In this document: in pieces, positions 1-7,708 of the stretch | Numbering within the stretch: the first letter of the stretch is position 1 | How the letters are laid out: each line of letters starts with the position of its first letter | Position numbers and translations under genes: made by a program | Notes under the pieces: generated by a model | What the model saw: the letters and a program-made list of their open reading frames with translations, nothing else | What the model was told of the DNA's origin: nothing | The model's database searches: none | Origin: DASTDH01 sp041167675 | Lineage (GTDB): Bacteria; Verrucomicrobiota; Verrucomicrobiia; Chthoniobacterales; JAFAMB01 | DNA length: 19,034 nt | Assembly: GCA_041167675.1 (NCBI GenBank) | Contig: JBEEIB010000466.1 | Coordinates: 1-19,034, forward strand | Direction: 5' to 3'

Positions 1-1044
1 CTTTGGCTAGACAATATCACGCGAGACCTGCTGAAAAGCGGCACGCTCGGCCGCTACATCAGCGAATTCTCTGTCACCGGGCTGACATCCAACCCAACGA
101 TCTTCGATCATGCGATCAAGAATAGCACCACCTATGACGCAGCTATCCGTCAGAAACTCAAGGAAGGCGAGTCAGGTGAGGAACTGTTCTTTGAACTGGC
201 GCTCGAGGACCTCACCCAAGCCGCTGACCTGTTCCGGCCAATCTACGATCGGACCTGCGGTGTCGACGGATGGGTTTCGCTGGAAGTCTCCCCTCTGTTG
301 GCTCATGACACCAAAACCACCCTGGCCGAAGCCAAGGATCTGCACGGCCGGGCGCGGCGTCCCAATCTTTTTATCAAAATTCCTGGCACCACAGAAGGTC
401 TGCCCGCTATCGAAGAGGCGACTCTTGCGGGCGTGCCGGTCAATGTGACACTCTTGTTCTCCCGTGAGCAGTATGTCGCGGCAGCCGAAGCATACTTGCG
501 CGGCATTGAGCGACGAATCGCCGCCGGGCTCAGACCCGAGGTCAGCTCCGTCGCCTCGCTTTTCATCAGCCGATGGGACGCTGCCGTCATGGGCAAGGTG
601 CCTGAGACGCTCAACAACCAGCTCGGTATCGCGATTGGCAAACGCACCTACAAGGCGTACAGCGACTTGATTGCATCGCCGCGTTGGAAACGTGCTTTCA
701 ACTCCGGCGCCCGTCCACAGCGACTCTTGTTCGCCAGCACCGGAACTAAAGATCCTAAGGCTTCGGACGTGCTTTACATCCAGGCTCTGGCCGCACCCCT
801 TACGGTTAACACCATGCCGGAGGGCACCTTGAAAGCCTTTGCCGATCACGGCGAACTCGGTCAAACAGTGCCAGCCGATGGTGGTGATTGCGAAGCGGTA
901 TTGGGCCAGTTCGCTAAGGTCGGCATCGACATTAACGCCCTGGCGGCGAAGCTCCAGGACGAAGGGGCCAATTCGTTCGTCAAATCCTGGAATGAACTCA
1001 TGGCGGTGATAGCATCCAAGAGTGCCATTCTTCAGGAGGTCTAG
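1..1044 (+). CDS. tal: Transaldolase, 5' end cut off by the window
   Basis: This is a cytosolic enzyme of the non-oxidative pentose phosphate pathway. It moves a dihydroxyacetone unit between sedoheptulose-7-phosphate/glyceraldehyde-3-phosphate and erythrose-4-phosphate/fructose-6-phosphate. The frame is open from base 1 and gives 347 visible residues ending in TAG. Near the N-terminus the motif SVTGLTSNPTIFDHAI is typical of transaldolases. FIKIPGT contains the Schiff-base lysine (codon at 376-378), and VNVTLLFS and ASLFISRWD follow in the expected order. The visible length fits the longer bacterial/actinobacterial-type Tal of about 370 residues, so only some 20-30 residues should be missing. 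It heads the visible sugar-phosphate operon, 154 bases before pgi; transketolase could lie upstream, which is inference. An open frame on the opposite strand is a shadow. Confidence 0.95.
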   Translation, partial: LWLDNITRDLLKSGTLGRYISEFSVTGLTSNPTIFDHAIKNSTTYDAAIRQKLKEGESGEELFFELALEDLTQAADLFRPIYDRTCGVDGWVSLEVSPLLAHDTKTTLAEAKDLHGRARRPNLFIKIPGTTEGLPAIEEATLAGVPVNVTLLFSREQYVAAAEAYLRGIERRIAAGLRPEVSSVASLFISRWDAAVMGKVPETLNNQLGIAIGKRTYKAYSDLIASPRWKRAFNSGARPQRLLFASTGTKDPKASDVLYIQALAAPLTVNTMPEGTLKAFADHGELGQTVPADGGDCEAVLGQFAKVGIDINALAAKLQDEGANSFVKSWNELMAVIASKSAILQEV

Positions 1045-1198
1045 GAAATACTGTTTCGACCTAGCACAGTTCGTCGTCGGTGTTAGTCTTTTCCTGGCGA
1101 CGAAGGTGATCGAAGAAGGGCGCGATTTTCCGTTTGTCGGTCAGCAGTGCCAGATTTCCAGGGAATGAATGGTGTAACTAAATAACAACCAAGCAACT

Positions 1199-2836
1199 AT
1201 GACGGCAGCAATCCAATCACTCACCGCGCGCCCATCGTGGAAGGCGCTCGAATCCCACCATCAAAAGGTGCGGCAATCACACCTTCGAAAGCTCTTTGCC
1301 GATGACCCTAAGCGCGGCGAGCGCTTGACCACGGAGGCAGTGGGTCTCTACCTCGATTACTCGAAGAATCGCATCACCGATGAAACCCTCAAGCTCCTGC
1401 TTCAACTGGCAGAGGAATCCGGCTTGCGAGCGCGGATCGATGCGATGTTTCGAGGCGATAAGATTAATATCACGGAGAATCGAGCCGTTTTGCATGTCGC
1501 TCTGCGCGCGCCGAGAAGTGCATCGATAGTCGTCGACGGCGAGAATGTAGTGCCCCAGGTCCACGCAGTGCTTGATAAGATGGCCGATTTCTCGAACCGG
1601 GTCCGGAGCGGCACCTGGAAAGGACATACCGGTAAGCGCATCCGCAACGTAATCAACATCGGCATCGGAGGTTCCGACCTTGGGCCGGTCATGGCGTACG
1701 AAGCGCTGAAATATTACAGCGACCGCGCGATGAGCTTCCGATTTGTATCCAACGTCGATGGCACTGACTTCGCCGAAGCGGTTCGCGATCTCGATCCAGC
1801 GGAGACTCTTTTTATTGTTTCCTCAAAAACTTTCACGACTTTGGAAACGATGACCAATGCCCACACGGCGCGGGACTGGTCGCTCAAGGGCCTGGGCGGC
1901 GATGTCAAAGCTGTGGCCAAGCATTTCGTCGCGGTCTCGACCAATGCCGCGAAGGTATCCGAGTTCGGCATCGATACCGTCAACATGTTCGAGTTTTGGG
2001 ATTGGGTCGGCGGGCGTTATTCCATGGACTCGGCGATTGGGCTCTCGACGATGCTCGCCATCGGCCCGGAAAACTTCCGATCTATGCTCGACGGCTTTCA
2101 CGAGATGGATGAGCACTTCCGCACCGCACCGTTCGAACGCAACCTGCCTGTTCTCCTGGGCCTTCTGACGGTGTGGTACACTGATTTCTTCGGCGCAGAG
2201 ACAGTCGCGGTTCTACCGTACGAGCAATACCTCAAACGTTTTCCGGCCTATCTGCAGCAACTGACGATGGAGAGTAATGGCAAGCACGTTACGCTTGATG
2301 GAACCGAAGTAGACTATCCGACCGGGCCGATCTATTGGGGTGAACCGGGTACGAACGGACAGCACTCGTTCTATCAGTTGATACACCAAGGGACACGACT
2401 GATTCCGTGTGACTTCATCGCGTTCGTTAAGACGCTCAATCCTCTGGGCCGGCACCATGATATGCTATTGGCGAACGTCTTTGCCCAGACCGAAGCGCTA
2501 GCCTTCGGCAAAACGCCTGAGCAAGTGAAGGCCGAAGGTACGCCGGATTGGCTCGTACCCCACCGGGTCTTCGAGGGTAACCGTCCATCGAATACAATCC
2601 TCGCCGAAAAGCTCACGCCGAACTCCCTCGGCAAGCTCGTCGCATTATACGAGCATAGCGTTTTCACCCAGGGCACCATCTGGAACATTGACTCGTTCGA
2701 CCAGTGGGGCGTAGAACTCGGCAAGGTCCTGGCTCAACGGATCATCCCGGAACTCGAATCCAAAGCAGAACCCGAACTCAGACATGACAGCTCGACCAAC
2801 AACCTGATCCGCCGCTACCGCAACTCTAGGAGATAA
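1199..2836 (+). CDS. pgi: Glucose-6-phosphate isomerase
   Basis: This enzyme interconverts glucose-6-phosphate and fructose-6-phosphate, linking glycolysis to the pentose phosphate pathway in the cytosol. The 545 residues match the long bacterial/eukaryotic Pgi class. The phosphate-binding region has IGIGGSDLGPVM near residues 154-165 and SSKTFTTLETM near 208-218. Family signature 1 is DWVGGRYSMDSAIG (268-281), and signature 2 is SFDQWGVELGKVLA (499-512). The expected catalytic residues are present: Glu358 in MESNGK, His389 in NGQHSFYQ and Lys509 in GVELGK. The ATG at 1199 gives a normal N-terminus but has no clear SD. The 3' end carries the AGGAG that serves the next gene, so the two are probably translated in tandem. 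The tal-pgi order recalls bacteria in which these two are fused; here they are separate frames. Confidence 0.97.
   Translation: MTAAIQSLTARPSWKALESHHQKVRQSHLRKLFADDPKRGERLTTEAVGLYLDYSKNRITDETLKLLLQLAEESGLRARIDAMFRGDKINITENRAVLHVALRAPRSASIVVDGENVVPQVHAVLDKMADFSNRVRSGTWKGHTGKRIRNVINIGIGGSDLGPVMAYEALKYYSDRAMSFRFVSNVDGTDFAEAVRDLDPAETLFIVSSKTFTTLETMTNAHTARDWSLKGLGGDVKAVAKHFVAVSTNAAKVSEFGIDTVNMFEFWDWVGGRYSMDSAIGLSTMLAIGPENFRSMLDGFHEMDEHFRTAPFERNLPVLLGLLTVWYTDFFGAETVAVLPYEQYLKRFPAYLQQLTMESNGKHVTLDGTEVDYPTGPIYWGEPGTNGQHSFYQLIHQGTRLIPCDFIAFVKTLNPLGRHHDMLLANVFAQTEALAFGKTPEQVKAEGTPDWLVPHRVFEGNRPSNTILAEKLTPNSLGKLVALYEHSVFTQGTIWNIDSFDQWGVELGKVLAQRIIPELESKAEPELRHDSSTNNLIRRYRNSRR
2828..2832 (+). promoter_or_regulatory. 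Shine-Dalgarno of the DUF2090 gene, inside the end of pgi
   Basis: AGGAG lies eight bases before the ATG at 2841 and overlaps the last codons of pgi. It fixes the start of the downstream gene and supports translational coupling of the pair. Confidence 0.6.
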
Positions 2837-2840
2837 TCGT

Positions 2841-3758
2841 ATGAATATCGGATATGATAAGCCTCTCTACATCCAACCTTTTGATCATCGTGGCTCGTTC
2901 CAGACGAAGATGTTCGGCTGGAAAGGGACGCTGACGCCAGAGCAAACCGCGGAGATTGCCGCCGCTAAGCAAGTTATCTATGACGGATTCAAGGACGCCA
3001 TTGCTGCTGGGGTGCCCAAGGAAAAGGCCGGTATCCTGGTCGACGAACAGTTCGGCGCAGCGATCCTCCGCGACGCGAAGGCGCACGGTTACACTACCGC
3101 GTGTCCAGCCGAGAAGAGCGGGCAGGACGAGTTTGATTTCGAATATGGCGAGGAATTCGCCAAACACATCGAAGCGATGGACCCGACGTTCACCAAGGTG
3201 CTGGTGCGCTATAATCCTGAGGGTGACGAAACCCTGAACCGGCTACAGTCTGCCCGCCTCAAACGTCTATCCGATTACCTGCATTCGGAAAGTCATCGTC
3301 TATTCATGTTCGAGCTGCTCGTACCGCCGGAGAAAGCGCAGCTCGACCGCGTGAATGGAGACAAGCACGCTTATGACGTCGAAGTTCGGCCGGGATTGAT
3401 GGTGGGGGCGATCGAGCAGCTGCAAGATGCAGGGGTCGAAGCGGACGTATGGAAAATCGAGGGGCTCGACCGGCGGGAGGACTGTGAGAGGGTCGTGGCG
3501 GTTGCGCACCGGAAGGGACGCGACAAAGTTGGCTGCATTATTCTTGGGCGGGGCGAGAACGACAAGAAGGTATATGAATGGCTGACGACAGCCGCCAAAG
3601 TTCCTGGCTTCATCGGTTTTGCCGTCGGCCGGACTGTCTTCTGGGAGCCGCTCATTGACTGGCGAGCCAAGAAGATCACGCGAGAGGCAGCCGTTACCGA
3701 AATTTCCCGTCGCTATCGCCGGCTGGTCGAAACCTTTGAGAATGCTCGCGCTTCGTGA
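2841..3758 (+). CDS. Stand-alone IolC-type DUF2090 protein, probable class I (Schiff-base) sugar-phosphate aldolase
   Basis: The 305 residues match the C-terminal DUF2090 half of long IolC proteins, without the kinase half. In myo-inositol catabolism that half is associated with cleaving 2-deoxy-5-keto-6-phosphogluconate. Features in order: QPFDHRGSFQTKMFG (12-26), ILVDEQFG (65-72), PAEKSGQDEFDFEYG (89-103), VLVRYNPEGD (120-129), FMFELLVP (155-162), DVWKIEGLD (202-210), ILGRGE (234-239) and GFIGFAVGRTVFW (256-268). Lys205 in VWKIEG resembles the Schiff-base lysine position of LacD-like TIM-barrel aldolases; that is inference. The start is fixed by AGGAG eight bases upstream, overlapping pgi, and gnd follows after 128 bases. 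No inositol genes are visible and all neighbours are pentose phosphate enzymes, so the true substrate may be another sugar phosphate. The family call is firm; the reaction is not. Confidence 0.85.
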   Translation: MNIGYDKPLYIQPFDHRGSFQTKMFGWKGTLTPEQTAEIAAAKQVIYDGFKDAIAAGVPKEKAGILVDEQFGAAILRDAKAHGYTTACPAEKSGQDEFDFEYGEEFAKHIEAMDPTFTKVLVRYNPEGDETLNRLQSARLKRLSDYLHSESHRLFMFELLVPPEKAQLDRVNGDKHAYDVEVRPGLMVGAIEQLQDAGVEADVWKIEGLDRREDCERVVAVAHRKGRDKVGCIILGRGENDKKVYEWLTTAAKVPGFIGFAVGRTVFWEPLIDWRAKKITREAAVTEISRRYRRLVETFENARAS

Positions 3759-3854
3759 GCAAAAAAAGGGCCGGGATATAGGAAAAGACGCAGTAAATCC
3801 GGCCTGGTCGTACCGCGGGTCGGTAAACAACCAAATAAAGTAAATTTATCTTAA

Positions 3855-3869
3855 AGAGCAAACCGCTCT
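3855..3869 (+). promoter_or_regulatory. Small leader hairpin just upstream of gnd
   Basis: AGAGC and GCTCT form a perfect five-base stem with a five-base AAACC loop. It lies five bases before the AAAGGA ribosome-binding site (3874-3879) of gnd, in an AT-rich stretch (about 3830-3856) that could hold an internal promoter. It may tune gnd translation or may be chance; there is no T-run to make it a terminator. Confidence 0.25.
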
Positions 3870-3886
3870 AAAGAAAGGATCGTGTA

Positions 3887-4903
3887 ATGCAACTCGGAAT
3901 GATCGGGCTGGGAAGAATGGGCGCGAACATGGTGCGACGCCTCTTAAAGGCGGGACATGAAGGTGTAGTCTTCGACGTATCGCCAAAGGCAGTCGAGGGG
4001 TTAGTCCAGGAGAAAGCGGTTGGCGCCTCCTCGCTGGCCGATCTCGTTAAGAAACTGGCGCGACCGCGGGCACTCTGGTTGATGGTACCGGCAGCCATCG
4101 TGGACGACACCATCGCTGAGCTCGCGGCGTTGCTCGAGCCGGGCGACATTCTCATCGACGGTGGCAACTCTTATTACGTGGACGATATCCGGCGAGCCAA
4201 GGAGCTTGCGGTGAAAAATATCCATTACGTTGACGTCGGAACCAGCGGCGGTGTCTGGGGCTTAGAGCGTGGTTATTGCATGATGATTGGCGGCGAGACC
4301 GCGGTAGTGAAACACCTCGATCCGATCTTCGCTACGCTGGCGCCGGGGATCGGTGATATTCCGCGTACCCCGGGACGAGACAAACTCGGCACCACCTCCG
4401 AGTTGGGATATCTACACTGCGGCTCTAACGGTGCCGGTCACTTCGTTAAAATGGTCCATAACGGCATCGAATATGGAATCATGGCCGCATACGCGGAGGG
4501 GCTTGGCGTCTTGCGCGACGCCAACATCGGCAAGCAGCAGCATGCCATTGACGCTGAGACCACGCCACTACGCGATCCAGAGTATTATCAATATGATCTC
4601 GATCTTGGCAACATCGCCGAAGTGTGGCGGCGCGGTAGTGTGATCGCCTCTTGGTTGCTGGATCTGACAGCGATTGCCCTAGCCAAAGACTCCGCGCTTT
4701 CGGGATTCTCCGGTCGGGTCTCGGACTCAGGGGAAGGGCGATGGACGATCAAGGCCGCGATCGACGAGGGCGTTCCGGTACCAGTGCTGACCACGGCCCT
4801 GTACGAACGATTCAGTTCGCGCGGCGATGCGGATTTCCAGGACAAGCTCCTTTCGGCCATGCGGTTCGAGTTCGGCGGACACTTGGAAAAGTCCGTGAAA
4901 TGA
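3887..4903 (+). CDS. gnd: 6-phosphogluconate dehydrogenase, short (decarboxylating, probably NAD-linked) form
   Basis: This enzyme oxidatively decarboxylates 6-phosphogluconate to ribulose-5-phosphate and CO2 in the cytosol. At 338 residues it belongs to the short GndA/YqeC-like class rather than the 470-residue form. The Rossmann motif GLGRMG is at 7-12. Next come the substrate-binding DGGNS (91-95), GTSGGVWGLERGYCMMIGG (118-136), and the catalytic segment GHFVKMVHNGIEYG (184-197) with Lys188 and Asn192. DSGEGRWT (280-287) is also typical. Asp30 ends the second Rossmann strand (VVFDVSPK), where NADP enzymes usually have a neutral residue followed by Arg; this favours NAD, an inference from sequence only. 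AAAGGA seven bases upstream supports the ATG. zwf starts 10 bases after its stop, so the two are co-transcribed. Confidence 0.95.
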   Translation: MQLGMIGLGRMGANMVRRLLKAGHEGVVFDVSPKAVEGLVQEKAVGASSLADLVKKLARPRALWLMVPAAIVDDTIAELAALLEPGDILIDGGNSYYVDDIRRAKELAVKNIHYVDVGTSGGVWGLERGYCMMIGGETAVVKHLDPIFATLAPGIGDIPRTPGRDKLGTTSELGYLHCGSNGAGHFVKMVHNGIEYGIMAAYAEGLGVLRDANIGKQQHAIDAETTPLRDPEYYQYDLDLGNIAEVWRRGSVIASWLLDLTAIALAKDSALSGFSGRVSDSGEGRWTIKAAIDEGVPVPVLTTALYERFSSRGDADFQDKLLSAMRFEFGGHLEKSVK

Positions 4904-4913
4904 AGCGGGAACC

Positions 4914-6290
4914 ATGACACCTCTTCATTCGGATGCTTTGGTGTTTTTCGGAGCTACTGGAGACCTAGCTTACAAGAAGATCTTCCCGGCACTGCAGGCG
5001 ATGATCAAACGGGGGCACCTGAATGTGCCAGTCATCGGTGTGGCCAAAGCCGGATGGGGCATCGACCAACTGAAAGGGAGAGCGCGGGATAGCTTGGAGA
5101 AACACGGAGGACTCGATGCCGCGGCATTCGAAAAGCTGTGCAGCCTGCTGCACTATGTGGATGGCGACTACCAGGATTCAGTGACGTTTCAAGCCATCCG
5201 CCAAGAGCTCGGTTCGGTCCAACGCCCGGCCCATTATCTGGCCATACCGCCTGTCTTATTCGGGCTAGTCGTCGAGCAATTGGCCAAATCCGGATGCACT
5301 AGTGGCGCCCGGGTTATCATCGAAAAGCCTTTCGGCCGGGATCTTGCCTCGGCCCAAGATCTCAACCGGATTCTGCTCGGGACGTTCGACGAGAATAGAA
5401 TTTTCCGCATCGACCATTACTTGGGAAAGCGGCCGGTGCACAATATGCTCTTCTTTCGTTTTGCCAACGCGTTCCTGGAGGCGTTTTGGAACCGCAACTA
5501 TGTCGAAAGCGTACAGATCACCATGGCAGAGGATTTCGGAGTCCAGGGCCGAGGAGCTTTCTACGACGAAACGGGCGCGATCCGCGATGTGATTCAGAAT
5601 CATCTGTTTCAGGTTCTGGCCAATCTGGCGATGGAGCCCCCTCCCAGAACTGACAGCGAGTCGATCCGAGATGAAAAGGTCAAGGTTCTCAAGGCGATTC
5701 CGCCACTGGAAAGTAAGAACCTGATTCGTGGCCAGTTCCGTGGCTATCGCAACGAAAAAGGCGTCGCGCCTGACTCTCAGGTGGAAACCTTTGCCGCGCT
5801 GGAACTGCAGATCGATTCCTGGCGATGGAAGGGTGTTCCCTTCTACATTCGGGCGGGAAAGTGTCTTCCCGTGACCTGTGCAGAAGTCGTCGTCCGGCTC
5901 CGTCAACCCCCAACAATGTATGAAAAGTTCAATCTGACGCCAAACTATTTCCGGTTTCGAATTAGCCCCGAGGTCACACTTGCCTTCGGTATGAACGTTG
6001 TCGCCCCAGGAGAGGATACGGCCAGCCAGTCGGCCGAGATGGTAGTGAGCCGCCACCCTCGCGCAGACGAAATGGACGCATATGAACGCGTCCTGGGAGA
6101 CGCGATGGCAGGAGATCCGACCCTGTTTGCGCGAGAAGACTATGTCGAAGAGGCTTGGCGAATCGTTGATCCGGTACTGAAGTCAGGCACGCCGGTCATC
6201 GAATATGAGCCGAAGAGCTGGGGGCCGAGCGAAGTCGATCACCAAGTTTCACCCCGCGAAGGCTGGCAGAACCCGATTGTGAAAGAATAA
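4914..6290 (+). CDS. zwf: Glucose-6-phosphate 1-dehydrogenase
   Basis: This enzyme oxidises glucose-6-phosphate to 6-phosphoglucono-1,5-lactone, the committed step of the oxidative pentose phosphate pathway. The 458-residue protein has a nucleotide-binding loop GATGDLAYKKIFPAL (13-27). EKPFGRDL (137-144) carries the substrate-binding lysine, and the family signature RIDHYLGK (165-172) carries His168. RDVIQNHLFQ (224-233) holds the catalytic-base histidine, His230. After strand two the motif is GVAKAGW (42-48) instead of the common T/S-R that grips the NADP phosphate, so cofactor preference may be relaxed; this is inference. The ATG lies 10 bases after the gnd stop behind a purine-rich AAGCGGGA. 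The lactonase expected next is absent; rpiB follows after 64 bases. A 263-residue frame on the other strand is a shadow. Confidence 0.96.
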   Translation: MTPLHSDALVFFGATGDLAYKKIFPALQAMIKRGHLNVPVIGVAKAGWGIDQLKGRARDSLEKHGGLDAAAFEKLCSLLHYVDGDYQDSVTFQAIRQELGSVQRPAHYLAIPPVLFGLVVEQLAKSGCTSGARVIIEKPFGRDLASAQDLNRILLGTFDENRIFRIDHYLGKRPVHNMLFFRFANAFLEAFWNRNYVESVQITMAEDFGVQGRGAFYDETGAIRDVIQNHLFQVLANLAMEPPPRTDSESIRDEKVKVLKAIPPLESKNLIRGQFRGYRNEKGVAPDSQVETFAALELQIDSWRWKGVPFYIRAGKCLPVTCAEVVVRLRQPPTMYEKFNLTPNYFRFRISPEVTLAFGMNVVAPGEDTASQSAEMVVSRHPRADEMDAYERVLGDAMAGDPTLFAREDYVEEAWRIVDPVLKSGTPVIEYEPKSWGPSEVDHQVSPREGWQNPIVKE

Positions 6291-6354
6291 TCTGGATTGC
6301 CTTTGATGCTCGCTCGCGGCGGCAAAAAGAATAAATCGAAACCATGAAACGAAT

Positions 6355-6831
6355 ATGCGAGTAGGAATCGCTACCGATCACGGTGGATTTGGTTTGAAGG
6401 AAGAAATGGTTGCCCAGCTCCGAGCGGCGGGACATGAGGTACTCGATCTTGGCGCTTACAGTCTGGACCCAGTTGACGACTATCCAGATGTCGTCATTCC
6501 GCTCGCGCAAGCGGTCGTGACCGGCAAGGTCGATCGTGGTGTAGCGATCTGCGGCAGCGGTGTCGGCGCATCGGTTTGCGCCAATAAGGTTCCGGGCATT
6601 CACGCTGCACTAATCCACGACCATTTCTCGGCTCGGCAGGGGGTCGAGGATGATCACCTGAATATCCTTTGTATGGGTGGCCGCACGGTTGGACCCGCCG
6701 TAGCTTGGGACCTGATCCAGACATTTCTGGCAGCAGAGTTTAGCCAAGCCGAACGGCACCTGCGTCGGTTGAGCAAGGTGGCTTCCTTGGAAGCAGGCAT
6801 TTACGCCAAAAGCGCGGCCGGCGATAGCTAA
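6355..6831 (+). CDS. rpiB: Ribose-5-phosphate isomerase B
   Basis: This enzyme interconverts ribulose-5-phosphate and ribose-5-phosphate, completing the oxidative branch begun by zwf and gnd. The 158 residues are typical of the RpiB/LacAB fold. Residues IATDHGGFGLKE (5-16) form the phosphate/nucleotide-like loop. CGSGVGASVCANKVPGI (66-82) contains the catalytic Cys66, and HDHFSARQGVEDDHLNILC (88-106) leads into MGGR (107-110). The start is the ATG at 6355 because it places the first strand MRVGIATDHG exactly where the family begins, although no clear SD is visible. It is the last gene of the visible operon. An 877-base gap before the next confident gene suggests transcription ends after it, but I see no strong terminator. 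LacA/LacB isomerases are related, but Cys66 and the pathway context favour RpiB. Confidence 0.95.
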   Translation: MRVGIATDHGGFGLKEEMVAQLRAAGHEVLDLGAYSLDPVDDYPDVVIPLAQAVVTGKVDRGVAICGSGVGASVCANKVPGIHAALIHDHFSARQGVEDDHLNILCMGGRTVGPAVAWDLIQTFLAAEFSQAERHLRRLSKVASLEAGIYAKSAAGDS

Positions 6832-7427
6832 ATTGGGCCAAATCGAAATCGCATTGTCCACCGCTGCCCAGTCGCTCTTTTGGGTAACCAGAGGATCGCT
6901 CTTTCGTCGCGTAGAATAACGGGGCTCACTCCACTACCTTTCAAAAAAATTTCGTGCTCTCGAGTAAGTGAGTCTGGGGCAAATTAGATACGAGCACTTC
7001 AAGCGTAAAATCCGAATATTAATCAGAGGGCAAGGAATTGTGAACGAGCAACTCACACTGGGCGGGCTTTATTTAGCAGCATATCTCGTTGCTCTGGTCC
7101 CTTCCGTTCCGCCTTTGTGCGGTCTAGTAATTACGTCGCTGGTAATAATCAATATCGCTTTCCTACTCTTGCCGGAGAGGTAGATGGCGCCAGCTCCAGG
7201 TCGCGATGCGATTCGCTCCATCGATTGCGTCTTTCTGGCAAGAGAGAAGGTCATCGGCATCATCGAGTGAGATAAAACTGTTCGGATGCTCCGTCGCCCG
7301 ATTACCAGATGTCGATGCCGGGCAGAAGCCGGCAACCGCAATCAGCGCAAAGTCGACAATCGAAAGCCTGCATCTGATTGTCGTTGTGCTGATATCGCTG
7401 CCGGGGGGGCTTCGTTCCGGCGATGCG
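6832..7427. other. Gene-poor gap after rpiB
   Basis: About 600 bases without a convincing gene. Several open frames occur on both strands, but they are short, overlap one another and have no recognisable motifs. The only candidate is the small hydrophobic frame listed separately. I see no clear terminator, tRNA or repeat. Confidence 0.5.
7040..7183 (+). CDS. Possible tiny two-helix membrane protein (doubtful)
   Basis: A GTG at 7040 opens a 47-residue frame ending in TAG. The product would have two hydrophobic stretches, LGGLYLAAYLVALVP and LCGLVITSLVIINIAFLLL, separated by a short Pro-rich turn and closed by PER. AAGGA precedes the GTG by only three bases, with AGAGGG further upstream; the spacing is poor. 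The frame can be extended upstream to a GTG at 6968, which adds a basic stretch. I do not recognise a family. It may be a real small membrane protein or a chance AT/GC pattern in a gene-poor gap. Confidence 0.2.
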   Translation: MNEQLTLGGLYLAAYLVALVPSVPPLCGLVITSLVIINIAFLLLPER

Positions 7428-7598
7428 CTACGTTAATTTCTCTCGCCGGCCACGCCCGCCTATCGCCGCTCCGGACTTTTTCAGGTTCACGACAATAAAG
7501 CCACGAACATATCGAATCCTTCCACTTCCGCGGATCAGATCCGGCCCTTTGCCCGACATGGGGTAGTAAGCGTGGGTTGTGCTTTTGCAAATAACCAT
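7428..7598 (-). CDS. Probable small basic hypothetical protein, 56 residues
   Basis: On the minus strand an ATG (7598-7596) opens a 56-codon frame ending in TAG. The SD AAGGAG (7614-7609) lies ten bases upstream and is as good as any in this window. The product has short hydrophobic patches (RGFIVVNL) and a basic tail (GGRGRREKLT), with MSGKGPDLIRGSGRIRY in the middle. I recognise no family and see no signal peptide or clear transmembrane helix. It lies 110 bases behind the oxidoreductase gene on the same strand, so both could share a transcript. Support rests on the SD and reading frame alone. A longer frame of 109 residues overlaps it out of phase and has no SD. Confidence 0.4.
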   Translation of the reverse strand: MVICKSTTHAYYPMSGKGPDLIRGSGRIRYVRGFIVVNLKKSGAAIGGRGRREKLT

Positions 7599-7600
7599 GA

Positions 7601-7614
7601 AAGGATCTCTCCTT
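7601..7614 (-). promoter_or_regulatory. SD-sequestering mini-hairpin before the 56-residue ORF
   Basis: Read on the minus strand, AAGGA-GAGA-TCCTT is a perfect five-base stem closed by a GNRA-type tetraloop. The stem and loop include the whole AAGGAG ribosome-binding site, so folding would hide it. The hairpin is short and its stability at growth temperature is uncertain. Confidence 0.35.
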
Positions 7615-7708
7615 CCTCTTGTTTGACAGTAGGTACCCTACCGCCAGATAAGCCGGTTCGCTATTGGCCAAAAGAGCCTTTATCGACTACCCGAACGAGG
7701 GATCCGCT

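Noticed and set aside
172..864. 230-residue open frame on the minus strand opposite tal
   Set aside because: It lies wholly inside a clear transaldolase gene, has no family motif and reads as a shadow of codon bias.
1070..1104. TTCGTCG/CGACGAA inverted pair between tal and pgi
   Set aside because: Seven-base stem with a 21-base loop and no T-run; likely chance, not a terminator.
5265..6056. 263-residue open frame on the minus strand opposite zwf
   Set aside because: Overlaps a complete, motif-rich G6PD gene; composition is typical of an antisense shadow and no SD or domain is seen.
6344..6364. Seven-codon ATG-to-TAG frame overlapping the rpiB start
   Set aside because: Too short to judge; no SD, and no reason beyond position to call it a leader peptide.
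7342..7671. 109-residue minus-strand frame overlapping the 56-residue ORF
   Set aside because: No SD and no recognisable motif; the shorter frame in another phase has the better start signal.
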